Of a stretch of DNA of 6,685 nucleotides, positions 1 to 5,991 are shown one piece after another. The stretch lies in NCBI GenBank assembly GCA_006954465.1, contig LVVU01000062.1:1-6685 (forward strand). The letters run 5' to 3'. Within the stretch, counting starts at the first letter, position 1; every line of letters begins with the position of its first letter. The notes under the pieces are model-generated. The model was not told the DNA's origin and did no database searches. It saw only the letters and a list, made by a program, of their open reading frames with translations. This DNA is from Candidatus Methanoprimaticola hominis. GTDB lineage: Archaea > Thermoplasmatota > Thermoplasmata > Methanomassiliicoccales > Methanomethylophilaceae. A program made the translations under genes and the position numbers.

Positions 1-126
1 TTTCTTACAGAGTCTTTATTACACGAAGTTAGAGAGTAATACGGATTCAGAATACGTATGCACCAACGGTACCAACTCGCATGTCACCTAGCTTGAACTA
101 TTACAGATATTGTCGCTGAGATTAAA
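1..126 (+). other. Left edge: possible tail of an upstream gene plus short spacer
   Basis: No complete gene fits here. Two plus-strand frames are open from the window edge: one closes with TAA at 37-39 (reading FLTESLLHEVRE) and one with TAG at 89-91 (29 codons, reading FLQSLYYTK and on). Either could be the 3' end of a gene that lies upstream of the 805 aa gene on the same strand. The stretch is too short to choose between them, and both may be chance. All three minus-strand frames are broken by stops. I see no clear TATA box or Shine-Dalgarno motif before the TTG at 127; the nearest purine-rich bases are GCTGAG at 115-120. A short direct repeat, ACCAAC, occurs at 62-67 and 71-76 and is probably chance. 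Confidence 0.25.
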
Positions 127-2544
127 TTGAAATCAGAGGGCATCTCATTCCTTTCAGAGGTGGATCTGGATATAAACTCTGTAGCATACATTCGTAGTCA
201 TATAGATGACATCCTTCGGCCGATGGCTACTTCGGATGATGAATGCATAGCAAAGGCATTCGCACTTGTTGACATAGGATGCAGACTCTATCAGGAGAAT
301 ACATACTGGCCCCAGGTGGTCAGAGAACGCAACAGAACTACCAAGTACGCACATATAGGCCCTCTCGAAATATGCGAGAAAGAAGACTACCTCGAATCGT
401 TCTCCCGCGGATTGGATGCTCTCGGCCTCAAACATGGATGTACGACGCCACGCTCAATCGAAAGAATACTCATACATTCCTTTGTTCCAGATTATAAAAT
501 GGATGACTTTTTCGATTTTGCACTGCTTTTCTATAATAGAATACTGAGTTTTAGCATAGATGATCTGGATGAGGGATTTGACATCTTGTCAAATTACATG
601 AACGACTTCATAAAAGGAAAGATGTCATCGATTGAAGACAACGTTCCCAATCCACAAAAACTACTCAGATGCACCCGTTATGCTTTATGTGATAAGGAGC
701 TTTTCGGACCATTTCTGAAAAAAATCATGGAGATTATCGATTCAGGATACAGAGGAGACCTGCTGCCGAACTCGTGTTCCAGTCGGTTCGTCAAAGCATT
801 TAACGCGTGGTTCGAAAGATACATAACTGAGAAGGGTCGGAAGAGAATACGTAGCGAATATCAAAGGCGCCCCAAGCTTCATCTTAGCGATTCCGGCAAT
901 CTTTTCCTGTTTATTTCTCAGCGCAGATGTTGTAAAAACGATAAACTGGTCGTAATATGGAAAGATTGCGAATATGTTGGCACTCAGCCCAACTTCTTTT
1001 CTCTATCAAATACGATGTACGCCATGGATCATACTTTGAATCTTAGTCAACTGTGTAAAGGATTATCTGCCTTCGACATATTTCAAGTCCGTTTGGGAAA
1101 CCGCATTATTTATGAAAATAAGCGGAAAAATAATTACATCATTTTTGACGATGGAGGATTAGAATCCACAGAAATATCTGAAGGATACAATAGTATTTTA
1201 CTTAAGGGTGAAGTAACAATTGAACCAGCAGAACTGATAACGTATCGTGGAAACAGCTTTGTACAAGTCTGTGTCCGTAATGGTGACGTACTGCATATCG
1301 GCGATGATAGAATACTCGTTAATGATCCAGACCGTCTAGAAAATACAATAAATATCGATGTTATTAGTGGTGTTAAAATTGAAGCTGAAGGGATGAACTA
1401 TTGTGTCATTTCGCAAGGACGCATCCTGTTTAATATCTCTCTGCCTCAAGAATCAAAGATTATTATACGCATATCAGACTTGGAATCAAAAACAAAAACA
1501 ACCATCGTAGATAGTAGCACCAGGAATTACTATAGAGACGAAATAAGATGCATGTTTGAAATTCAACTATCCGATCTATATACGGAACCGGATCTTCTTA
1601 CAGTTGATGTCAGAGAGAATGATACTCGTTCGATATGCAAATCAACGTTCGCATATATTCCTAATTTCAATTTTAAGTTTGACAAAAGTTATTATCTTGA
1701 TGAAATAAATGGAGTTCTTCATTTCAATGATACAAAATCTCTCAAGTTCAATACGGATCAGGATATACTCCGCATACCGTTTGAAATGAAAAATAGAGAA
1801 TTCGTTCTGAATATCATGATACCGTCGATTTGGCTGTCTTTTGATGGAGATTCTTGGATACCGCCCGGCATTCACAGCTATAGTATTACTGAATTCAGAT
1901 GGGATCGCATATTCATCAGAACATATGCTTCAAATAATATTCGTCTCTATTCGAATGTTCCAAAGACTGAACTGGAGCCAGAAATATCATCAAAGTATAC
2001 TTCGTTCAATCTGATTGAATTAAAAGATGAAATGGAAAATAGAGTATATGACAGCCAGTCGGATTATTGTATTTCACTCAGCTTAGACAGCCAAATCAAG
2101 CGTTCTTTCATTGGAATAAAGGTTCATAACCATTATTCGTATATCAAAGATGAAGGGGCTATCATATTCGAAGACCTTACTGGAATTCCTGCCAAATATC
2201 GTCTAGAACGCAACGGAACAATATTGAAAGAGGGAGAAATTAATCCTGGACGCAACGAAGTGACCCTAGATAATCATACAGGCGTTACCCTTTCAGTCTT
2301 GGAACAAAATCCCTATAACAGACAATTTGATGTTGAAATGTTATCTCAAATTCTAGGTGGTGACGAATATATCGTCAGAGCCGAGTCTGGATTTCTGTTC
2401 GTTTACAAAAACTATAAGATGACTTTTTCATCCAGCCCAGATGATGTGTCTGAAGTAATGAATGAATACGAAATGAAAAAACGGTTTAATCCCTGGATGA
2501 AGGAACTAAAAGTGAAACGTACTCTACAAAATCTAATAAAATAA
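127..2544 (+). CDS. Large hypothetical protein, AT-rich orphan gene (805 aa)
   Basis: I do not recognise this protein. The frame is open for 805 codons, from TTG at 127 to TAA at 2542; an in-frame TGA at 94-96 limits the start. TTG lacks a good ribosome binding site, so the ATG at 223 (residue 33) is an alternative, although residues 1-32 look like ordinary helical protein. Residues 1 to about 245 seem mainly helical, with an aromatic YWP at 60-62 and a segment with IHSFVPDY and DFFDF at 116-131. From about 250 to 770 the pattern of short alternating hydrophobic stretches suggests many beta strands, perhaps several sandwich domains. The last 40 residues are charged and helical again. There is no signal peptide, membrane segment, Walker A motif, zinc-binding cysteine set or obvious nuclease motif, so a structural or recognition role in the cytoplasm is more likely than an ATPase. 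Its A+T content and its ATA and AGA codons differ sharply from the genes at 2869-6685, suggesting horizontal acquisition. Confidence 0.85.
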   Translation: MKSEGISFLSEVDLDINSVAYIRSHIDDILRPMATSDDECIAKAFALVDIGCRLYQENTYWPQVVRERNRTTKYAHIGPLEICEKEDYLESFSRGLDALGLKHGCTTPRSIERILIHSFVPDYKMDDFFDFALLFYNRILSFSIDDLDEGFDILSNYMNDFIKGKMSSIEDNVPNPQKLLRCTRYALCDKELFGPFLKKIMEIIDSGYRGDLLPNSCSSRFVKAFNAWFERYITEKGRKRIRSEYQRRPKLHLSDSGNLFLFISQRRCCKNDKLVVIWKDCEYVGTQPNFFSLSNTMYAMDHTLNLSQLCKGLSAFDIFQVRLGNRIIYENKRKNNYIIFDDGGLESTEISEGYNSILLKGEVTIEPAELITYRGNSFVQVCVRNGDVLHIGDDRILVNDPDRLENTINIDVISGVKIEAEGMNYCVISQGRILFNISLPQESKIIIRISDLESKTKTTIVDSSTRNYYRDEIRCMFEIQLSDLYTEPDLLTVDVRENDTRSICKSTFAYIPNFNFKFDKSYYLDEINGVLHFNDTKSLKFNTDQDILRIPFEMKNREFVLNIMIPSIWLSFDGDSWIPPGIHSYSITEFRWDRIFIRTYASNNIRLYSNVPKTELEPEISSKYTSFNLIELKDEMENRVYDSQSDYCISLSLDSQIKRSFIGIKVHNHYSYIKDEGAIIFEDLTGIPAKYRLERNGTILKEGEINPGRNEVTLDNHTGVTLSVLEQNPYNRQFDVEMLSQILGGDEYIVRAESGFLFVYKNYKMTFSSSPDDVSEVMNEYEMKKRFNPWMKELKVKRTLQNLIK

Positions 2545-2571
2545 TATTGAAAAATGAACCGATGCACTATT

Positions 2572-2587
2572 ATGATTATGTAATCAT
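2572..2587. repeat. Short perfect palindrome downstream of the orphan gene
   Basis: ATGATTA (2572-2578) and TAATCAT (2581-2587) are exact inverted copies separated by TG, beginning 27 bases after the TAA at 2542-2544. In RNA this would be a weak, A-U-rich stem with no following U tract, so it is a poor terminator. It could be a small operator-like site, but chance is a fair explanation in such AT-rich DNA. Confidence 0.3.
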
Positions 2588-2728
2588 CCAAGAATGACAT
2601 GTTACTCTGCATCTTACACTTCGAACATAATACCGAATAATAATACTACTTTCAAACCTCCAATCAATCACATTTACATCTACAGACCTACATGAACGGA
2701 TGATTAACAAAAATCTACACATGTATTT

Positions 2729-2747
2729 ATTGGATAATATATCCAAT
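2729..2747. repeat. 8-bp inverted repeat with 3-base centre, AT-rich
   Basis: ATTGGATA (2729-2736) and TATCCAAT (2740-2747) are perfect inverted copies around ATA. An A run follows at 2749-2754. It lies about 120 bases before the GtrA gene, too far for a core promoter element of that gene. A protein-binding dyad is possible. On the minus strand the T run comes before the hairpin rather than after it, so it is not a bacterial-type terminator. Confidence 0.35.
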
Positions 2748-2868
2748 TAAAAAATCAATTCTTACTTATCTCTCGAACAATGATTATACCGAATCTGCGT
2801 GTATATCTGGCAGCATTACTGCTCCAACCACCGATATCAATATGTAAGAAAACGCTCTCGAACACGAC

Positions 2869-3315
2869 ATGGGATCAGGTTCGCTGAAGGAGTTCATAAT
2901 GCGTCACAGGGAGATCATCTCGTACGCGTTCTGGGGAGTGGCCACCACATTGGTGTCCCTGGGAACCTATGCGGTCTTCGTCGACGTCGGCATAAACTCA
3001 TCCATCAGCAACATCCTCTCATGGATCTGCGGAGTCACATTCGCCTTCTTCACGAACAAGCTGTTCGTGTTCCGCAGCAAATCCCTGGAGCGTCACACCG
3101 TGGCGAAGGAGGGGAGCCTCTTCGTAGCGTCCAGGATCTTCACAGGGATCGTCGCATGGGTACTGTTCCCCGTCCTCCTGTGGCTCGGGATCGACCAGGA
3201 CTTCCTGGGATTCGAGAGCATGTGGACCAGGATCATCACCAGCGTCGTGGAGATCGCTCTCAACTGGGTGCTGAGCAAGTACATCGTCTTCAGACAAGGC
3301 TCGTCCGCGCAGTGA
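2869..3315 (+). CDS. GtrA family membrane protein, putative flippase of lipid-linked sugar
   Basis: A 148 aa protein with the GtrA (PF04138) layout: four hydrophobic segments at about residues 17-38, 44-62, 84-106 and 120-138, and the paired family signatures FFTNKLFVFRS (60-70) and LNWVLSKYIVFR (131-142). Family members act in the membrane in polysaccharide or O-antigen synthesis and are thought to move polyprenyl- or dolichyl-phosphate-linked sugars across it; the sugar cannot be told from sequence. Start choice: ATG 2869 gives an N-terminus (LKEFIMRHREIISY) that I recall as typical of relatives but has no ribosome binding site. ATG 2899 (residue 11) has GAAGGAG six bases upstream and is a serious alternative, giving 138 aa. 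The 3' end overlaps the convergent GT87-like gene by 26 bases. Its neighbours (GT87, GT2, nucleotidylyltransferase) support a glycan role. Confidence 0.9.
   Translation: MGSGSLKEFIMRHREIISYAFWGVATTLVSLGTYAVFVDVGINSSISNILSWICGVTFAFFTNKLFVFRSKSLERHTVAKEGSLFVASRIFTGIVAWVLFPVLLWLGIDQDFLGFESMWTRIITSVVEIALNWVLSKYIVFRQGSSAQ
2886..2892 (+). promoter_or_regulatory. Shine-Dalgarno-like site GAAGGAG inside the GtrA frame
   Basis: GAAGGAG at 2886-2892 ends six bases before an in-frame ATG at 2899. Spacing and match to the 16S rRNA tail are good, and the ATG at 2869 has nothing comparable, so this site may mark the true or a second GtrA start. The TGA of a 35-codon open frame (2885-2887) overlaps it. Confidence 0.45.
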
Positions 3316-4555
3316 CCCCGCGCATCACGGTCGCGACATCGTACGCTATCGCCACCAGCAGCACATCACGGAGGGCGCAGGCGATCACGTAGAGCGCCGA
3401 TCCGATCTCGGACCTGAGGAACACGATGCAGAGGATCTGCATGACGATCATCATCGCCATCAATCTCCTCGCCTTGCCATCCAACTCCGGAACATATAGG
3501 AGCATGGCGAAGAACGGGAACAGCCACATCATGTACTGGGTCGAGAACACCTTGTTCGTGAGAACGAAGGCGATGCATACCAGAAGGAAGGCCATCGACA
3601 ATCTGCCGACATCCAGGTCGGACCCAGAACGATGCATGCTGCGGACACTGAACGCCAAGACCGCGACAACCACGACCACGATCATGAGCGACCAATACTG
3701 GACCAGGGCATCCGCCAGAGGCCCTGCCACGTCATGGGTGTTGTGGGCATCGACTATCCACATATCCGTGAGCCCAATCAGGCCCAGTGCCTCGATGACC
3801 GTGGCGACCGTGCTCTCGACCTGGAAGCCGCGATCCTCGTGGAATCCCAGGAACGACAGCGAATCCAACGGGGATATCCCGACCGCCCACATGGGGATGA
3901 ACAGCGCGGCGATGACGACTAAGCAGGACAGGACGCCCTTCCACACCGCCTCGATCCCTCCTCTCCCCGACATGATGTTGTATGCAGCCATCAGAGGCAG
4001 GAACATGCAGGGATACAGCTTCGTGAACGTCGCAACGGTCATCAGCCCGTAGGCCAGATACCACTTCTCCCTCGAGAAGAGGAACAGGGAGATCACGCTG
4101 ATGGACATCACGATGCTGTCGAACTTCTTCACCGACTCCGTCAGATACAGGAGCACCAGGACCGAGAACAGCATCGCCGCGTAATAGCGGGTCCTCTCGT
4201 CCGGGGCCATCCTCATTATGCAATGGACCGCGACCGCCATCAATCCGGCGCACATCATCGCGAATATCCAGCAATAGGCATCCAGATCGGTCGTGAACAA
4301 CGCCGGGATCATGAAGAACACGATGGACACCGGCGGGAATTCGAACTCGAAGTCGGTATACGGGAGGGACCCGCTCTTTACGGCCATCGCGTGATCGTAG
4401 AAGTTGACCACATCCCCGCGAGGGCCCGCGTCGATCAACACGATGGCTGTGGCGATGAGGAACACCGCGGCGATGAAGAGAGATGCCATCCTGAGGCGTG
4501 ACTCCGGCGGATAGACGGCGAAACGCCTGACTAGAAACTCTTCGAGCTGCTTCAC
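3290..4555 (-). CDS. GT87-like (DUF2029) polytopic membrane mannosyltransferase
   Basis: A 421 aa protein with about 11-12 hydrophobic segments (for example 23-41, 93-114, 125-138, 148-160, 205-227, 288-304, 341-355, 365-380). The first extracytoplasmic loop has the hallmark of GT87 enzymes: GD at 47-48, then Y53, LPY at 64-66, D68 and EFPP at 72-75. KLYP (179-182), RGFQVEST (242-249) and FSTQYMMWLFPF (337-348) are also family-typical. These GT-C enzymes transfer mannose or a related sugar from a polyprenyl-phosphate donor on the outer face of the membrane; D48 is the likely catalytic acid-base position, by analogy. The frame is open further upstream, but that part overlaps the ACT gene on the same strand and reads as arginine-rich out-of-frame sequence. 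I chose the GTG at 4555 because GGAG (4567-4564) lies eight bases before it; ATG 4489 (residue 23) is less likely. The acceptor and exact sugar are unknown. Confidence 0.88.
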   Translation of the reverse strand: MKQLEEFLVRRFAVYPPESRLRMASLFIAAVFLIATAIVLIDAGPRGDVVNFYDHAMAVKSGSLPYTDFEFEFPPVSIVFFMIPALFTTDLDAYCWIFAMMCAGLMAVAVHCIMRMAPDERTRYYAAMLFSVLVLLYLTESVKKFDSIVMSISVISLFLFSREKWYLAYGLMTVATFTKLYPCMFLPLMAAYNIMSGRGGIEAVWKGVLSCLVVIAALFIPMWAVGISPLDSLSFLGFHEDRGFQVESTVATVIEALGLIGLTDMWIVDAHNTHDVAGPLADALVQYWSLMIVVVVVAVLAFSVRSMHRSGSDLDVGRLSMAFLLVCIAFVLTNKVFSTQYMMWLFPFFAMLLYVPELDGKARRLMAMMIVMQILCIVFLRSEIGSALYVIACALRDVLLVAIAYDVATVMRGVTARTSLV

Positions 4556-4573
4556 AGCATCGTCTCCGATGCC
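4556..4573 (-). promoter_or_regulatory. Hairpin with the ribosome binding site in a GAGA tetraloop, next to the GTG start
   Basis: On the minus strand the sequence GCATCG-GAGA-CGATGC (4572 to 4557) forms a perfect 6-bp stem closed by a GNRA-type loop, extendable by a G-U pair (4573 with 4556). The GGAG that serves the GTG at 4555 is the last stem base plus the first three loop bases. The stem ends one base before the start codon, so it would affect ribosome access if it folds. No ligand or protein partner can be inferred. Confidence 0.5.
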
Positions 4574-4602
4574 CGACGGGGCCCTCCTGCAGAGCCCCGC
4601 CG
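4574..4602 (-). promoter_or_regulatory. Strong GC-rich 12-bp hairpin in the leader of the GT87-like gene
   Basis: Read on the minus strand, CGGCGGGGCTCT (4602-4591) pairs with AGGGCCCCGTCG (4585-4574) around the loop GCAGG. The stem has 12 pairs including two G-U wobbles. Those wobbles become A-C mismatches on the plus strand, so the structure favours minus-strand RNA, the sense of both flanking genes. It lies one base from the start-site hairpin. No U tract follows, so it is not a standard intrinsic terminator; a leader control element, processing site or mRNA-stabilising structure are all possible. Confidence 0.5.
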
Positions 4603-4608
4603 GTCTGT

Positions 4609-4613
4609 AAAAA
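4609..4613 (-). terminator. T5 tract after the ACT-domain gene, possible archaeal terminator
   Basis: The minus strand reads TTTTT here, beginning 13 bases past the TGA of the ACT-domain gene. Archaeal RNA polymerase can terminate at short T runs without a hairpin, so partial termination between the ACT gene and the GT87-like gene is plausible. A single T5 is weak evidence, and readthrough would make the two genes an operon. Confidence 0.25.
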
Positions 4614-4626
4614 TCTGATACCTGTC

Positions 4627-4989
4627 TCAGAGCGCGTTGAGCGCTTTGACGTAATGATCGGGGGACATGCGGTCGATGACCTCCTCCACCTCGTCGGATC
4701 CTCCGACGAGACCGACGTTGCCCTTGGTCGTGGAGATCAGGGCGTACGCGGACTGTCCGGACTCGGGCACCAGCTCCGCCTCGTAGACGTCCTGGAGCTT
4801 CTGGAGACGGCCGATGGCTGTCAGAGCGGCCTCGTGGCTGACCACGGAGAGGACCATCCTGGACTTCCCGGGGAGCTCGCATTTGCCGACGACGATTGTC
4901 TCGACATTGATCTTGTTGCGGGTGAACTCACCCATAACCCTCTGCATGACGCCGAATTCGTTCTTGACGATGAGTGAGATTACGTGCAT
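4627..4989 (-). CDS. ACT-domain protein, acetolactate synthase regulatory (small) subunit-like
   Basis: A 120 aa protein. Residues 2 to about 72 form an ACT domain of the IlvN/IlvH kind: MHVISLIVKNEFGVMQRVMG, then NKINVETIVVG at 25-35. In E. coli IlvH, valine binding involves Asn11, Gly14 and Asn29; the matching residues here appear to be N10, G13 and N28, so valine feedback sensing is plausible. Such subunits activate and regulate the large catalytic subunit of acetolactate synthase (valine, leucine and isoleucine synthesis) in the cytoplasm. The tail after the ACT domain is about 48 residues, shorter than the second domain of full IlvH (about 160 aa in total), and no catalytic-subunit gene is in view. 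ATG 4989 fits the usual family start, and GAGGAG lies two bases upstream, which is unusually close. A TATA-like element about 30 bases upstream suggests a very short leader. A stand-alone ACT sensor of other function is the alternative. Confidence 0.78.
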   Translation of the reverse strand: MHVISLIVKNEFGVMQRVMGEFTRNKINVETIVVGKCELPGKSRMVLSVVSHEAALTAIGRLQKLQDVYEAELVPESGQSAYALISTTKGNVGLVGGSDEVEEVIDRMSPDHYVKALNAL

Positions 4990-5016
4990 GGCTCCTCGTT
5001 TCTCAAAGGGAATCCG

Positions 5017-5026
5017 ATATATATTA
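5017..5026. promoter_or_regulatory. Shared TATA-like element between divergent ACT and GT2 genes
   Basis: The 60-base gap between the two divergent start codons (4989 on the minus strand, 5050 on the plus strand) has one TATA-like block, ATATATATTA. Its centre is about 29 bases from the plus-strand ATG and about 32 from the minus-strand ATG. Archaeal transcription usually begins about 25 bases from TATA, so both transcripts would have leaders of only a few bases or none. The plus-strand ATG has no Shine-Dalgarno motif, which fits. Whether one element serves both directions or two overlap cannot be read from sequence. Confidence 0.55.
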
Positions 5027-5049
5027 GACTGCGTTAGAAACATCCGCAT

Positions 5050-5991
5050 ATGCAGACTGGCCCTTCTTCTCAGACGATGACGACCGAACAACCGTCCGCA
5101 CCTGCGGAGGACATCGAGTTCTCAATAGGCATATGCGCGTACAACGAGGAGCAGATCATCGAGAGGAGCATCCGCACCATCTTCACGCAGAAGCTCCAGG
5201 GATTCGTCCTCAAGCAGGTCCTGGTGGTCTCCAGCGGGAGCACCGACCGCACGGACGAGATCGTCCGCTCCCTCGCTGAGGAATATCCCGTGATCACATT
5301 CCTCCCCCAGGAGAAGCGCGAAGGGAAGAACTCGGCCATCAACCTCTATCTAGACAATCTGACCACGAAGCTAGCGGTCATGCTGAACGCCGACAACGTC
5401 TTCGCCAGCGACGAGTCCCTTCAGAAGCTCCTCGAGCCTTTCAGGGACCCCATGATGGGCATGGTCGGTGGCCATCCGATGCCCACCAACGATCCCTCCA
5501 CCAAGGTGGGATTCGCATCCCAGATGCTCTGGGCGATGCATCACAACGTCGCCATGATCTACCCGAAGATCGGGGAGCTCGTGGCGTTCAGGGACATCGG
5601 CACCCGTCTGAGGACCGACCTCCAGTCGGACGAGGACATCATCCGCATGAAGCTGGAGGAAGCCGGTTACAAGACCGCCTACGCGAAGGACGCCACCATA
5701 TACAACAGGGGCCCCGAGACGGAGGAGGACTTCCTCAAGCAGAGAGTCAGAGTCAACATCGGCGAGGTCACGATGAAGAAGATCTACGACTACAACGTGC
5801 CGTCGTGGGACAAGAAGATCCTCGTCAAGGCCTACCTGCAGACCTTCAAGCAGCTGGGCTTCCACCCGTTCAAGATGCTCTACATGACCCGTCTCGAGTT
5901 CAAGGCCCGCCGTCTCGCCAAGGAGCATGTCGCCCGCGGCGAGGACAAGATGAGCTGCTGGGAGCCTGTCCAGAGCACCAAGCGTCTCTGA
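5050..5991 (+). CDS. Family 2 (GT-A fold) glycosyltransferase
   Basis: A 313 aa soluble-looking protein. After a polar 22-residue N-terminal extension it shows the GT2 order: ICAYNEE (28-34) at the first strand, SSGSTDRT (61-68) in the nucleotide-binding region, KREGKNSAIN (89-98), a DXD-type site NADN (113-116), SDED (193-196) as the probable catalytic-base region, and QRVRV (231-235) in the place of the usual Q/RXXRW. It should transfer a sugar from an NDP-sugar in the cytoplasm to a lipid or glycan acceptor; donor and acceptor cannot be named. There is no membrane segment, so it probably works at the membrane surface with a partner. In NADN the first Asp of the usual pair is Asn, while the metal-binding second Asp is kept. 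ATG 5050 is supported by its distance from the TATA-like element; ATG 5077 is an alternative. Its TGA directly abuts the stop codon of the convergent nucleotidylyltransferase gene. Confidence 0.9.
   Translation: MQTGPSSQTMTTEQPSAPAEDIEFSIGICAYNEEQIIERSIRTIFTQKLQGFVLKQVLVVSSGSTDRTDEIVRSLAEEYPVITFLPQEKREGKNSAINLYLDNLTTKLAVMLNADNVFASDESLQKLLEPFRDPMMGMVGGHPMPTNDPSTKVGFASQMLWAMHHNVAMIYPKIGELVAFRDIGTRLRTDLQSDEDIIRMKLEEAGYKTAYAKDATIYNRGPETEEDFLKQRVRVNIGEVTMKKIYDYNVPSWDKKILVKAYLQTFKQLGFHPFKMLYMTRLEFKARRLAKEHVARGEDKMSCWEPVQSTKRL

Larger units (their letters stand above)
2545..2868. other. AT-rich intergenic region at a composition boundary
   Basis: This stretch of about 320 bases separates the AT-rich gene from the GC-rich backbone, and I see no convincing gene in it. 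It holds two small palindromes (listed separately). The 9-mer TCTCGAACA occurs at 2771-2779 and 2856-2864, and a shorter TCGAACA at 2621-2627; two of these are followed by TACCGAAT (2631-2638 and 2787-2794). Repeats this short are expected by chance at this scale. A TATA-like GTATATC at 2801-2807 could serve the GtrA gene with a leader of about 40 bases, but it is weak. An open frame of 35 codons (ATG 2780 to TGA 2885-2887) crosses the boundary and resembles nothing I know. No tRNA or integrase remnant marks the edge. Confidence 0.5.

Noticed and set aside
279..497. Plus-strand 72-codon frame inside the orphan gene
   Set aside because: It lies wholly within the 805 aa frame in another phase and shows no ribosome binding site or family likeness.
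2572..2587. Intrinsic terminator after the orphan gene
   Set aside because: The stem is A-U-rich with a two-base centre and no U run follows; kept only as a palindrome.
2545..2868. Small CRISPR array or iteron set suggested by TCGAACA and TACCGAAT repeats
   Set aside because: The units are only 7-9 bases, spacing is irregular (10 against 14 bases between parts), and a 9-mer repeated once in about 300 bases is not rare by chance.
3426..4052. Long plus-strand open frame (208 codons) opposite the GT87-like gene
   Set aside because: It is antisense to a gene with clear family motifs, has low-complexity threonine- and arginine-rich content and lacks recognisable domains; this is typical of shadow frames in GC-rich DNA.
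4574..4602. Reading the 12-bp hairpin as a bacterial-type terminator
   Set aside because: The T run lies before the stem on the transcribed strand, not after it.
4556..4882. N-terminal extension of the GT87-like frame back to an ATG at 4882
   Set aside because: The added 109 residues overlap the ACT-domain gene in another frame and read as arginine/glycine-rich nonsense; GTG 4555 with GGAG eight bases upstream is a better start.
4990..5091. Upstream extension of the ACT-domain frame to 5091
   Set aside because: It would cross the divergent promoter and overlap the GT2 gene; the ACT domain begins right at the ATG at 4989, as in known small subunits.
5371..5928. Minus-strand open frame of 185 codons inside the GT2 gene
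   Set aside because: It is antisense to the GT2 catalytic domain; the leucine/valine/glutamate-rich composition is the mirror of GC-rich codons, with no domain of its own.
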